Assembly (NCBI RefSeq): GCF_002575655.3
Contig: NC_053040.3
Span: 456,554,780-456,618,779, forward strand
Reading direction: 5' to 3'
From: Aegilops tauschii subsp. strangulata
Taxonomy: Eukaryota; Streptophyta; Magnoliopsida; Poales; Poaceae
DNA: 64,000 bases
Shown: positions 23,022 through 35,200 of the stretch, in pieces
Numbering within the stretch: the first letter of the stretch is position 1
How the letters are laid out: each line of letters begins with the position of its first letter
The notes under the pieces: model-generated
Database searches by the model: none
Seen by the model: the letters and a program-made list of their open reading frames with translations, nothing else
Told to the model about the DNA's origin: nothing
Made by a program: the position numbers and the translations under genes

Positions 23022-23329
23022 AGGTAAGCGGCACAACTGCTCCGGAGACCAGTTGACGGCGTCGGTGAATCGACTGCTGCTCTTCTCCGACGTGTCCAGC
23101 CAGGGGCGGCGCCAGCGTGGGGTCGTGTAGGGGCGGCCGCCCCGGGTAAAAGTTGGAAACATAGGGTACCCCCAGTACTTCTTTAGCCACCATGGGGGCG
23201 AGAGCAAGCTCCATTTTAAGGTCTGTATGTTTTTTTGACGGGAAGGCCTTACGGCTGGTTTTATTAACATCAAATAATGCTTACATCATCCGCAAGGTAA
23301 TGAGAGATAAAACTAGGGGGTGAGTCCGA

Positions 23330-26300
23330 TCACACAGACGGTGGATCAACACGTCCCTGTTGAGCTAAAGAATGAGCTACCATATTCGACTCTCTATTAC
23401 AAAATTCAAAAAAGACCTTCCCGAACTCATCACTTAACTGTCGACATTCTTCCAGTACTGGGCCAGCAACCATAGAATGGCCTGTGTTGAGATTCATAGC
23501 ATCCACAACAGTCTGATTATCCATTCGAACGACAACGGTGTTAAGACCAATCGAGAGAGCAAGCTTCAGTCCTACAACCAGAGCAACCGCTTCTGCCGTT
23601 ACCACGTCAGCAACATGTTCTAGTTTCGCTGTTGAAGCTGCAATAAAAGCACCAGCGTGGTCTCGGATTACAGTCCCACATGATCCAGAATGGTCATCCT
23701 CCAGAAAAGAAGCGTCCACGTTCAAAACCCTCTGCCCGCCTAAAGGCCTATTCCATCGGTTCAGTCTAGGCAGTGTAGCTGGTTTGCTAGCAGCTCGGAC
23801 AAAATTTAGGGCTGTAGCCAATAAAACCTGGGTTGATCTTTGGGTAGACTACACTTCTTCGTCCTTGTCAATGAGACGTCTTTGCCACCATATGAACCAG
23901 GAGGCAGTAGCAATCATGTCCGGCTGTTCAACTACATCCATATAATTTTTTTGGTTCGCCGGGTCACACAGGAGGAATTCAAGGACCTCCGAACCAGATC
24001 TCCCTGGCTGTCTAGCATTTGAAATGATCTCATGTAGACCCAGGTTAGACCATATATCCTTTGCCCGGACACAACCAAATAGGGCATGTTCTATATCTTC
24101 CGCATGCAACTTACAGACCGGGCATTGCGCCGTCGTCGAAATATGAAGGTTAGCGAGGATGCCGTAGCATGGAATAGCATTGTGTAGTGATCTCCAGATG
24201 AAAAATCTTTACCTTGCTTGGTAATTTCAATCCTTACAATTTCTTCCATATAGGATGTGGTACAGAGCCATTTGAAATGTTTAAGTTCGGGCTCAGATTT
24301 GCAAAAGATTCCTCCCATTGCATGTAATAGGCCGAGCGAACACTGAAAACTCCTAATCTTGTCAAATGCCATGACACATAGTCCTCCGTGTCCTGCTGAT
24401 GTAGGGGAATCTGCATAATGCGATCAACATCTATGGGCCAAAAATTATCCTTGACCAGCCTCTCATCCCAGCCTCCTGTTTCTGGATCAATCAATTCATG
24501 AACTCTGGTAAGAACTCGGTTTCCTTTGAGCGTAATAATTTTCCTTGATGAGCTATTAGGGATCCAACAATCATCCCAAATATTTATTTTCAGGCCGTTG
24601 CCAACTCTCCAAATACTTCCTTTTTAAAGGTTTGCACTCCTGCGCAGATGCTCTGCCATACAAATGAAGAGCCCTTCTTGAGTTCACAGTTTAGCAACTC
24701 ACCAGAAGGGAAATATTTAGATCGAAGTACCCTAGCACATAATGAATCATGATACTCGATGAGTCTCCAGCACTGTTTGGCCAGCATTGCCAGATTAAAG
24801 CTATGAATGTCATGGAATCCCATTCCACCCCTGTCCTTTGGGATACACATTTTCCACCACGCGAACCAATGCATTTTGCATTTTCCCATCACCCCACCAG
24901 TAGTGTGAAATAGCATCAGTGATCCCCTTGCAAATTTTCTTCGGGAATTTGAACACACTCATCGCATACGTAGGGATGGCCTGGGCCACCGCTTTAATCA
25001 AAGCTTCCTTGCCTCCATAAGATAAAGTTCTCTCTTTCCATCCATTTATTATTTTCTGAATCCTCTCAATAAGATGTTTAAAGTAGTCCACTCGGTCAAC
25101 TCCGATCATAGACGGAAGGCCCAAGTATTTATCTGATAGGGACTCAGTCATGATATCTAGTGTTTGACATACCTCCACTTTGTCATCAACATTTGTATTT
25201 GGGCTAAAAAAGATGGATGACTTTGCAGCACTCACCATCTGTCCCGAGGCTGAACAGTAATCATCTAGAATTCTTTTCAAAGTATTTGCATTTTCAGAAT
25301 CTGCCCTCATAAGAATCAAAGAGTCATTAGCAAATAACAAATGAGAGATAGTAGGGGAATCGCGGAACACCTGAACACCCTTAAGATTACCAATTACTTC
25401 CTCAAAGGAGATCAAGTTTGAAAGCCCTTCCGCACATAAGAGAAATAAGTAGGGGGAGAGGGGGTCCCCTTGCCTTAATCCTCTAGTGGGACTGAATGGT
25501 GTCGTTTCATTCGAATTGAATCTCACTTTGTACTCCACTGACATAACACATGCCATTATTAGGTCAACCCACCTATCATCAAAACCCAATTTGCCCAATA
25601 TTGCCTTGAGGAGGACCCATTCAACACGGTCATATGCTTTATGCATGTCGAGTTTCACCGCACATGTCCCAACTTTCCCCTTCTTCTTCTTCATCGTGTG
25701 CAAACACTCGTACACCACAATCACGTTGTCCGTGATAATTCTCCCTGGAACAAAGGCACTTTGGGTCTCACTAATTATATCTAGGAGAATTTTTTTTAAT
25801 CTCGCTGCTAACATTTCCGCGATCACCTTGTAAACAACATTACAAAGGCTAATCGGTCTGAACTGGGCAACCTTCTCAGGATTATCAACTTTCGGTATTA
25901 GGACTATAGTTGTTGTATTCCACCCCTCTAGTATAGTACCACTATTCACTGCCTCTAGCACCTCCTTTACTAGGTCCGGTCCAATCAGGTGCCAGCATTT
26001 TTTGTAGAAAACCGCGTGTAAGCCAGCGGGCCCCGGCGCTTTCAAGTCGCCGATGCTAAATAACGCTCTTTTCACCTCTTCCTCTGTGTATGGGGCCAAA
26101 AGGGCTTCATTCATGTATGGAGTAACACGCGGCTGAACTTTATTAAGAAGATCCCAGTTTGGTAGTGAATAAATTTTGAAAATAAGTGTCTATAAGGTTC
26201 GCCATGGCTTCATTATCTTCCTTCCAATCGCCGTTCTCATCCATCAAGCGACGTATGAAGCTCCTCTTTTTACGGGCAGTAGCAAAATTGTTAAAGAAAT

Positions 26301-27359
26301 TTGTGTTTCTATCACCGAACTTCAGCCAGTTAGCCCTGCTTCGTTGAACCCAGTATATTTCTTCCTTTTCCATTGTCTTCTCAAGCTCAATTAACACAGT
26401 GCGTTGCCGGTCTGCCGACTCATCAGTAAGCGGCCCCAACCGCAACGCCTCTAGCTCCCCCTTAAGCTCTCTCAGGCGCCGGTGGGGCGCCTTCAGAACC
26501 TCATGATCCCACCTGTGTAAATCCAAGTGGACTGATGCTGTGCGTGCTGCAAGTGATGCAGAACTACACGTTCTTTCCCATGGCTCTGTTACACGTTGCA
26601 TCACCTCTTCCTCCTTCAGCCACCTTGCTTCGAATTTTTTGTGGTTGCTGTGGACTTGCTACCCCACGCCAACATCGCCATCTAAGTCCAAGACGATCGG
26701 ACGATGATCAGATTTAATATGAGGGGCATTAGTTACAAGAGCGTCAGGGAACATCCCAGGGAACAATCCATTACAAACTGCCTTGTCAAGGCGTTCCTGA
26801 AGCCGCCGTCTTCTCCATGTAAACTGGCCCCCGTGAAACCCATGTCCTCTAGTCCGCAATCCACAAGTGCATCTCTGAAATTCTGCATCATACCAACGGG
26901 CCTAGGAGCCCCTCCTTCCTTTTCATGCGAGTATAGAATTTCGTTGAAATCTCCAACGACCACCCATGGAAGTTGTCCCTGCTGAAACAGATCACATAGG
27001 TAACCCCACGAAAAGTGCTTGTCCTCCCATCTCGGTTCACCGTAGAACCCAGTAAGCCTCCATTTTACATCTGTTGGTGCACCTACTGTTGCATCAACGA
27101 AATTCTTCGTCTTGTCTTTTATATGGATCACAACCGGGTTGCGCCAAAAAAGTATCAGACCACCACTCGCACCAACACTCTCCACCACCTCCACATGATC
27201 CATCTTAAGCTTCCTCATTAGTTTGTTTGCCCTCACTTTGTTCAGATGTGTCTCAGACAAAAAGACAACATCCGACCCCCACTGCTTCTGGATGTCCAGA
27301 AGAGCCCTCTCTGCCACGACACTGGCCATACCGCGACAGTTCCAGCTAATGGTTTTCAT
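23330..27359 (-). pseudogene. LINE ORF2 (endonuclease, reverse transcriptase, RNase H)
   Basis: The frame begins with an APE-type endonuclease at 27359 (ISWNCRGMAS, LSETHLNK, VVVGDFNEIL). It shifts frame near 26780-26740, where the domain continues in another frame (SDHRPIVLDL). A linker is at 26604-26143 and the reverse transcriptase at about 26114-24810 (KAPGPAGLHAVFYKKCW, VKLDMHKAYDRVEW, GLRQGDPLSPYLFLL). The active-site box reads FAND instead of the family FADD, replacing a catalytic Asp. The 3' part is broken across frames (24494, 24372, 24109) and ends with an RVT_3 RNase H domain at 23821-23330 (LNVDASF, TAEAVALVVGLKLA, VRMDNQTVVDAM). The copy cannot be self-mobile. Confidence 0.9.
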
Positions 27360-27513
27360 TGCGCTCGGCGCTCCGCCTCACTGGAGGACGCCGTTTGTGT
27401 CACTGCATCAGCTGCATTTGCATCAGTCCTATGTCTCTTCTGATCATGGACTTTCTATGGTGTACTCATCAGGTTCTTATCAACCGGTTCAGTTGTGGTG
27501 TTTTTGATCAGAT

Positions 27514-28557
27514 TCACCTTATCACTGACAAACCCCGGGGAGGGGTCTGTGTTAAACCTGCTGGTCTCAACATGACAGTACCATCCTGGCCAATCAACCT
27601 TTTGCGTGCCAAAGGCACCATCACCCCAGAGTTCCTAAATTCCTCCGGATCCAGATCCATGTTCACCTTCTCTTTTGCATTTGGTTCTCCTGGGTTCTGC
27701 CTCTCTCCGTCCATTCCTCCTCTACCTGTCCGACCGTCACCATGGCCAGCAGCACTACCACCTCCTCGACTTGGGTTTGTATCAAAATTCACCTCAAGCC
27801 AATCTCCCCACTCACAGTCCTCCTTCTTGTGGATGCCATCTCCACATTCAGTGACCGTGTGCCCTATCAATCCACAAAAGTAACAAAATTCTGGAAGCTT
27901 TTCATATTCAATCAGGTACTTTTTGCTTTCCCTGAGAGTTAAGGGAACAAAACGCACTAAAGGCGTGTCAAGCATAACAAAAGCGCAGGCACGAAGGTAC
28001 TCCGTTGGGCTCAGTCTGCCCTTATTGACTATAACTCTGAAAGGGAAAATCCCAACTTTTGCAGCTATTTTCTCAGCGATCTCCTTCTTCTTCATCAACC
28101 CATCTGGTATCCCTATGATTCTTGTCCACACAGGTATACGATCAAGCTTGTATTCCTGGACATTAGTCAAACCATCGTATTCCTCAATCGGAACCGCTGA
28201 ATTCCGGAACAGCCATGGGCCGCCGTTCATCACTCTATTCCAATCACCCAAGCACATGAATTGCGCAAGGAAACAGTTACTGTTCATCTTCTTGAAGATT
28301 ACTCCCTGTGTAGGAGCCCAACCATTACGCATAGCCTTGAAGAGCGCAACATGACTGAACGGTCTTTGTGTATGGACCCTGAATATTGCAATCCAGCGTG
28401 TCTCCTTGATTAATTCCTCAACTTCGCCTGAGAGATCAAGGTCCTCCTCTTCCTCACCATGGAGGTTCAGGCCCTGGAACCGATCCTCAAGGATAGCATC
28501 GGATTCGCGGAAATCCTGGTTCCCGCTGCTGCCAGATTACGCCACCGAACGAGGCAT
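27514..28557 (-). pseudogene. LINE ORF1 (DUF4283/CCHC zinc knuckle)
   Basis: This frame encodes the RNA-binding nucleocapsid-like protein of the LINE. It carries a DUF4283-type region (WNRVMNGGPWLFRN, VWTRIIGIPDGLM) and a zinc knuckle CYFCGLIGHTVTEC, which is CX2CX4HX4C. The ATG at 28557 is followed six codons later by an in-frame TAA (28539-28537). The frame is then open for about 340 codons, through an acidic stretch (EEEEDLDLSGEVEEL), to the stop at 27514. So it is one nonsense mutation away from intact, unless translation starts at a downstream ATG. Confidence 0.85.
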
Positions 28558-29705
28558 ACTAGCCTTCATTCCCGCCATGAGAAAAACTCACTCGGGGAGC
28601 ACGGAAGATTGTGATCACGACGAGGTCGCCCACAGGGCGCGATCTGACGTGAGATTTCAGTTGGTAGGGTAGATTGGAACGCTAGCACCAGCCGCCAGGG
28701 GAAACAGGGGAACCCTAGAGCGACCTAGAGGAAAAGCAATTTGAGTTTAGCCTCTTTAAGGTCTGTATGTTTGCGTCGCCTGGAGCAAGAAGACGAGGAG
28801 AGAGAGGATACCGTTTCGTTTAATGACATGGGACAACAATTATGTCACATAAATTGGTGGTCCGGGCCCAGTTGAAATTTGAGCCCATTATTATGTTTAC
28901 ACTATGGGGCCTTTGACGTTCCCAATTCCAGCACTTTTCTTGTTCCCGGGACTAACTAACTTGAAAGGTTAGATGTCCTGGGATAGAAAAAAATGGAAGA
29001 TTCAACCAGCGGGAGTCTAAATTAGAAATAAATTTTCTGTTGTGTTGTATATTTTTCACCTAATTCTTGAGAACAGACCTAATTTTAAAAATTAATTTTG
29101 TTAATCGTCTTGCCTGAACGCATTCAATTTGGTCAATTAATTTTATTGATTGTGTCATTTGATTGCCGCGTGGGTTCAATTTTTAGTTTCCTCTAAAAAT
29201 CCGCCCCGGGTAGCTTCAAATCCTAGATCCGCCACTGTGTCCAGCGCCTCCTCCACAGCTCCTTCGATGGAGTTTGTGAGTTCAGTCACCCATTCCTCGC
29301 TAGCAGTTCTAGCTAGATTTGTCCATGTGGTAGGGTTAGATCTTCCGATCTGTGTGACTGTGATGTACTAGTAGCTAGTTGTGATGGATTTGAAGCATGC
29401 TAGGAGTTGTTTCCATGCTGGCAAGGATTGATAGCTAGTGGTCATGGATGGATTGGTAGTATGCTTATATGTGGGGTATGCTAGTGTGCAAGTGTTGAAC
29501 TAGATCATCCATGTGTCCATGATTAGTGATGTGTTTTGTTGTGTTGTGTTGTAGTATGCTTTGATGGATTTGGTAGTGCTATCTTGAACTAGATCATCCA
29601 TGTGTGCATGTGTTACTACTAGTACGATCTATCCATGTTTACTGGTAGTTCCTATTGTCGATGTGTAGTGTGTTCTGGTGTTGACGACGCTTACGTTTGT
29701 AGGAG

Positions 29706-30128
29706 ATGAGCACACAAGAGTTTAGTCAGGCCATTGTCCTGTCTGAGAGCCAGTTCCCGGCGTCCTACGTCGAGGCCTCCCAACCTACCATCGACCAAAT
29801 GCCTCCTGATTTAGACGTTTTCAAGGTGCCGCCTACGGTTCCCCCATTTGTGCCGACTCAGCCCAATGTTGTAGCTCATGCTGCTGCTCAAAAGGCAGTT
29901 GCAAAGGAGAAGAAGGTTGGCAGGGGGAACTCCATGAAATGGCAGCCGTTCCTCTTGAGTTTTGTGCTTAATAAGATGTGTGAGATCATAGTTAGTGGGG
30001 TGAGGACTGACAAGGGCTTCAAGGAGGTGCACTTGAACGCTGTTGCAAAGCAAGTGTTCGAGTTTTGTGGACATGAGGTCACCTCGACTCAGGTCTACAA
30101 CCACCTCCAGAAGTGGAGAGTGAGGTGG
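29706..30128 (+). pseudogene. Harbinger ORF1, Myb/SANT-like, truncated by copia LTR
   Basis: From ATG 29706 the product has a Ser/Pro-rich N-terminus, a basic segment (KAVAKEKKVGRGNSMKW) and a Myb/SANT-like helix region (FLLSFVLNKMCEIIVSGVR, then STQVYNHLQKWR). It is the DNA-binding partner type that recruits Harbinger transposase to element ends. The frame runs into the copia LTR two codons after QKWR and stops at once. In the family the domain continues beyond this point, so about half the protein is missing. The start is supported by a splice acceptor four bases upstream. Confidence 0.75.
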
Positions 30129-32242
30129 TGAAGGGGAACGCGATAGAATTTTTTTTTCCGACCTACGCACCAGCCCAGGACCACTATGGAGACTGCATAC
30201 ATGGTTAGATCTTTTTCGTTAGCGACTCGTAGCGCAGCGGGAAGTAGAGTCGATGACGATCGGCGATGCAGATCCCCGCAGCTAGGATTTTCAACCTCCC
30301 ACCTCAGACAGCCCTCCGGGAGACGGTCGAACAGCCCCCCAGACGGTGTCGCGGACAGCCCTTCGGGAGGACCTTCGAAACTCGAACGGTCACTCGAACA
30401 GCCCTTCGGGAGGACCTTCGAAACTTGGACGGTCACACGGACAGCCCTCAGGGAGGCACTCACGAACTAAGATCGAAACTACGATCTCTCTACAGAGTTG
30501 CACACATACGGTGTCATCTATCCGGTAGGGATTTGCCGTCCAGAACTAGTTCCTGCCGGAACCCAGACAGCCTTACGGCTCTACGAGACTATTTCGCTGG
30601 GAGGGAGAGAGAAGCCAGATCATGCATGGCACTTGTATGTGAGAAAGAGTGAGTGTGGAGGGCTGCCCCTCCACCTCTATTTATAGGAAATCCCAAGGGG
30701 TAGGGTAGTTTAACACAAAACCCAAAATGCACATGAATGAAGTCCTTCCTCAAGGGCATAAGAGTGAAACCAAGGAACAAGAGGGGCTCCAAGGTGGAGC
30801 CCCAAGTGTGGCCGGCCACACCCCTTGGGGGGGCCCCATGAGGGCCTCCCAATCCATCCATGTCATCCCTAGATCTTTTGGGCAAAGCCCCAAAAGGTGG
30901 CTTTCCATAAAATATCCCAAAAAGCACTTTCACTATTCATGACGACATTTTTCAGCGTCCGTTCGAACTGAAAATATTTATGTGGGCTTAGAACATTTCC
31001 AGTACCCACCATAATAATTTTCAACGCGTTCTGGAACAATTCCAGTTTAGTGATTTTCATCTGCGAAAAGCATCTGAACCGGTTCCTGCAGTTTCGGAAC
31101 ATTTCCGGTTTTTATTTCTAAAAATTCCAAAAAGTTTCCAGAATGATTCTGGCACCCTCCAAGAATTATCAGGCATGTGCTGAAACCATTTTGACTTAAT
31201 GGCATACCCCGAGGCAACTATTTCGGTTTAACCGAAACTCATCCGGTGACCTCCCTCTGCGGAACTTTTCCGCTGTCCGAAACTTTTTCGATGATTTTCT
31301 CTCAGACTCCCTGTCTAGTATTCAGCAGATAGATGACCCTTAAGCGTGTGACCCTATAGGTTTGGTGAAGTATAGACATGACCCGGAACCCCTTCCGATC
31401 AATGATCAACATCGGAGCCGTGGACACCCATATTGACCCCTATACCCACACGAATGAATATTCGAGTGAACCTCCAGTTGCAGTGAGCTATTCCTGTTCC
31501 TTCGCGATATGTCACAAACACCCGAGGTGAGATTTGTTGCATCCCCATGGATGAACAATTTGTCCACCATGCAAGTTACCTCATTACCGGTTTGTTCTCT
31601 TTTCTCGTTTCCGTGTTCCGGCATCCCAGTGATCAAATCACACTGTGTCTGGCCAGACGATGATGGATACTGTAATACCGAGAGGGCCCGAGAATATCTC
31701 TCCATCGTCGAAGGAGCAAATCCCAATCTTGAGCTATCAAGTTACTTGACACACTTTTCCATGAACCCGTAAGCCGCCATAATAGCCACCCATTTACGGA
31801 TGACGTTTAACAAACCCCAAAGTTCATGAAGCAAGCATGAAGAAACTCGATACTCTCATGGTCTAAGGAATCATGCAAACGTTAACCATCTCTGTGTTAT
31901 GCACCATTAACTTGTGACGAATGAATCTCTTAGCATAACATCAATCCGGGTCGATTCAACACAAATGTTCTCTTAACATTGTGCCCTCAAAATTGCTGGC
32001 ATAGACATGCCCATGATCAGGAAAACAGAACCATCATGCAACACTTGAGCTAGTCTTAGAGGCCAGACTAGGAATACTTCTTACCATTTATTATTACACA
32101 CGTGCATATGAGTCTTCCTCCGAGCCTCATGGATATTGCAGACTCGAGAATCATTGCAGTTATAGCATGGAACATAAACATAATTATGAACTCGGAGATA
32201 AATAATATCATTTATTATTGCCTCTAGGGCATATCTCCTACA
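30129..32242 (-). mobile_element. Copia 3' LTR, 2.1 kb, minus orientation
   Basis: Read on the minus strand it starts TGTAGGAGATATGCCCTAG and ends in CA at 30129. A purine-rich tract (CAAGTGGGAGTC) lies immediately outside its start, as expected before a 3' LTR. A CTATAAATAGAGG promoter box is visible on the minus strand near 30680. Short repeats of CCCTTCGGGAGGACCTTCGA occur at 30358-30425. The start resembles large Triticeae copia LTRs (BARE/Angela-like group); the family is not resolved. It lies inside the Myb-like frame. Confidence 0.8.
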
Positions 32243-35200
32243 GACTCCCACTTGCACTAGAGTCAATAATCTAGTTAATGCTAATGCACTTTACACCTAT
32301 GGCATACTGGTGTAAAAAATGCTTCGCATGTGGTATAGCCTGATGTCCATCGGATCTGACAATTTCAGCTCCGTGTGTATCTCTGCATATCCTCGCATTT
32401 TCATGCTTTCACAAAATTCATTTTTTGTGTGGACTTGGCGTTGTATGTATGTGAATCATAGGTCGAACCTGGATTCCTCAGACTGAGTTATGGAGCAACT
32501 ACCTGCAGTAGTGTCCCATTGACAAAAGCCATCTTGGAACCATACTAAGTTCATGAATGAACTATATGATTCAACATCTTCTTTTGTCGCTTCTAAAGCG
32601 TCAACATACTTAGTCATTTGTTATAGAATTCACCATAGTATCCTGTTGGGAACAATTTCCAACTACCGTGCCACCATATTGTGTATTACACAAAATCCTT
32701 AACTTAAATCGAAAATCGCATGGAGAAAAGATGAAGACTGTATCGATGTAACATTTTACAACGAACTCTTCATGATCTCCGCTTGCAAGAAAGCATATCA
32801 TCAGTACTTACTCTAGTACTCAATGACATCTTTCACTGTTGTCCCACGATCAGTACTTTGATCACTTTAGTATCCATACTCGCAACACCTTGGGAGTATC
32901 GGACATATCTGGTTGTTTTACATACCATGGAATACATGATTAATCCAAAACACGAAGGTGTGTGGAATCTCCATCATGTATTTTACTCCTCAGTGTTTTG
33001 GGACACCGAGTCTTGTAAAAACTCTTTCCATGTGACTTAGTCAAGAATCACTCCTTGGCGTTTTAAATGCTAAATAGGTTTTAGCACCTTGTCAATATGT
33101 ATTCATTGCTTAGCCATATTAGGTAAATCTATCTCCATAGATCATCATGCCTAAAATTGAGGCTATTTAGCCTAAGCACTTCATCAAAAACAATTTCAAA
33201 TGAAGTCCTAATTCGTGTCAAGAAATTTATTTCCAATTAACAATGTGTCAAGCACACAAGGTTTTTAGAAATATTATTACACTCCCACTTACTTTCTTGA
33301 ATTACAAGCATCTTCGTTACCCATTGATGAAGTCAGAACCCTTTGACCATTTCATCAAAGCACGAAGATTCCAACTCCATTTTGCTCTCTTCTGTCCAAC
33401 GCTGGAACTCTGAAGTTTGCACCCTTACTAGCATCCTCTGGATAGACAAAATGCCTTGGACTGTAACACATGCAAGTCCTTGGTTTCATTTCCATCAGAT
33501 GGAAATCCTATTGTCATCCATGTTTCATATCTCATGATTGAAATATGTATTAATTGCTAGTTCAACCCGAACCGACTTTAAGCATCGCTACGATGAAAAC
33601 AACCTTATCGTAGTCAACTCTTGAACTTGTTATTTCAACAAGTCGAGCTTTATGGATAAAACATTTTTATCCATATCAGTTTAAAGTTCCATAAATATTC
33701 GTTAGACTCTAAGTCTTCCGAAAGGTGTATCAAGGTTTTAATCTTGAATCACTTATATGGAAACTAACTCGGGTTGTATTGGCATTTAGCCAATTCCGGA
33801 GTCAGGGCCCATCAACGCTTCCTTGTATATCGTAGGTATAATGTGGTCTAACAACAATATCTCGTTTGCGCACCTGAGAGGTTTGCACGAGCCATGCCTA
33901 CGTGGTTCAACTGCAAGTTCGACCGAAGTTCATACATTTTATTGTAGAGACTTCCGTATCAGTCGCAGTAGGAAACTCTGGAATTACTTCCAAGGTCTCT
34001 TTCCTTTGATCTGATGACGAAGATACTGTTTATCTCGTCGAGTTGCACTATTCTTCCACTCACCTTTTTGAAAGAACCATTCTCTTGAAAAGCACACCGT
34101 TTCGCGGCAAAACTATTTGCCTCTGTATAGTGAGGGAGGAATACCCAACATTTTGGTATAACCTACAAAGTAGCACTTGTCTTATTTGGAATAGGTTTGT
34201 AACCTTTTACACAAGCCCCATATTCCAAATGTTAAGAAAAGATATAACATGGTTGGGCGTACCATACCATGGCTTCATTTCAACAGACCCGATGTAGCTC
34301 TTTTCAGTGTAAAAGCCGCAGTCTCTAAAGCATCACTTTAAAAGGGATAATGGCAAATTTATTTATGTCATCTTTGACCTTACCATGTCATAAATGGTTT
34401 GATTACATCTTCACAGACATTCCACTCATAGTGGTGTTCTGGAAGGTGTAAGTTATGAAACTCTTTTCACAACTCATCAGACATTCGCTAAACTTGTAAC
34501 TCAGATATTCCTTTCTGCAATCAAATTGTAGAAACATAATTTCCTTGTTACAATAACTTCTACTTCATTTTTGAAAACCTTTCGAATGATTTCAAAAGAT
34601 CCAGACTTACGTCTCATCAAGCAAATATCCATATATCTACTTGAGTCATTTCTGAAGATATATAAATCCACTACTTGCAACAACATTTATTGAACTACAC
34701 ACATCAAAATGTATGATCACCAATAAGTTTGTTGCTCGTTCCTTATGGCCTGTGAACGGTATTTCAGTCACTTCACTTTTCGGAGGAAAGTTGCAAGTGT
34801 CAGATGATTCAAAATCAAACGACTTCAAAATCCATCATAATGGAATTTTTCCATGCGGGTTTCTCCAATGTGACCAAATGCAGTTCCACACATGTGTGGT
34901 ATTCTCATAGTCTTGCGACATTTAGCGTCAGTGTTATGGATGTATCATTTTACCATCAATATTCATAACATACATCCCATCTTGGATGGAAGCATGGCCC
35001 TTCATGTTATTCATAATATTGAACAACAATTGTTCCTTTATGAACAACCCTTTTGCAATAAACATTATGCAATGGGCTAGAGTGTAAGAAACTCTAAAAT
35101 GAATTATGAAAGTAAACCCAGAGGTATTGTATTATTATCAATATTCATAACATACATCTCATTCATAATGAAAGTATGGCCCTTGTGTTATTCATAACAT

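Larger units (their letters stand above)
23233..28754 (-). mobile_element. L1-type LINE, about 5.5 kb, decayed
   Basis: The element is bounded by an 18-bp duplication, TTTAAGGTCTGTATGTTT, at 23215-23232 and 28755-28772. The 3' end of its sense strand is an A-run next to 23232. It holds ORF1 with a CCHC knuckle, then ORF2 with endonuclease, reverse transcriptase and an RNase H domain. The insertion looks full length because ORF1 has leader sequence before it and the duplication is long and exact. Confidence 0.9.
23101..29237. mobile_element. hAT-type element interrupted by a LINE
   Basis: The left end CAGGGGCGGC and right end GATCCGCCACTG are near-inverted. An exact 8-bp duplication, TGTCCAGC, flanks them (23093-23100 and 29238-29245). 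Without the LINE the element would be about 0.6 kb with no transposase frame, so it is non-autonomous. Its ends match the type of the MITE in TSK intron 8. Confidence 0.85.
21254..30128 (+). mobile_element. Second Harbinger element, 5' part, split by nested insertions
   Basis: The left terminus near 21254 (GGTGCATTTGGTTGCTCGC) resembles that of the Harbinger at 16556. A GC-rich leader follows and ends at a splice donor (GACGAG|GTAAGCGG after removal of the solo LTR). The intron carries a solo LTR and an hAT with a LINE inside it, and ends at TTTGTAG (29702), four bases before the ATG of a Myb-like ORF1. The element is cut at 30128 by a copia LTR. Its transposase half and right end are not visible in the window. 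Confidence 0.6.
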
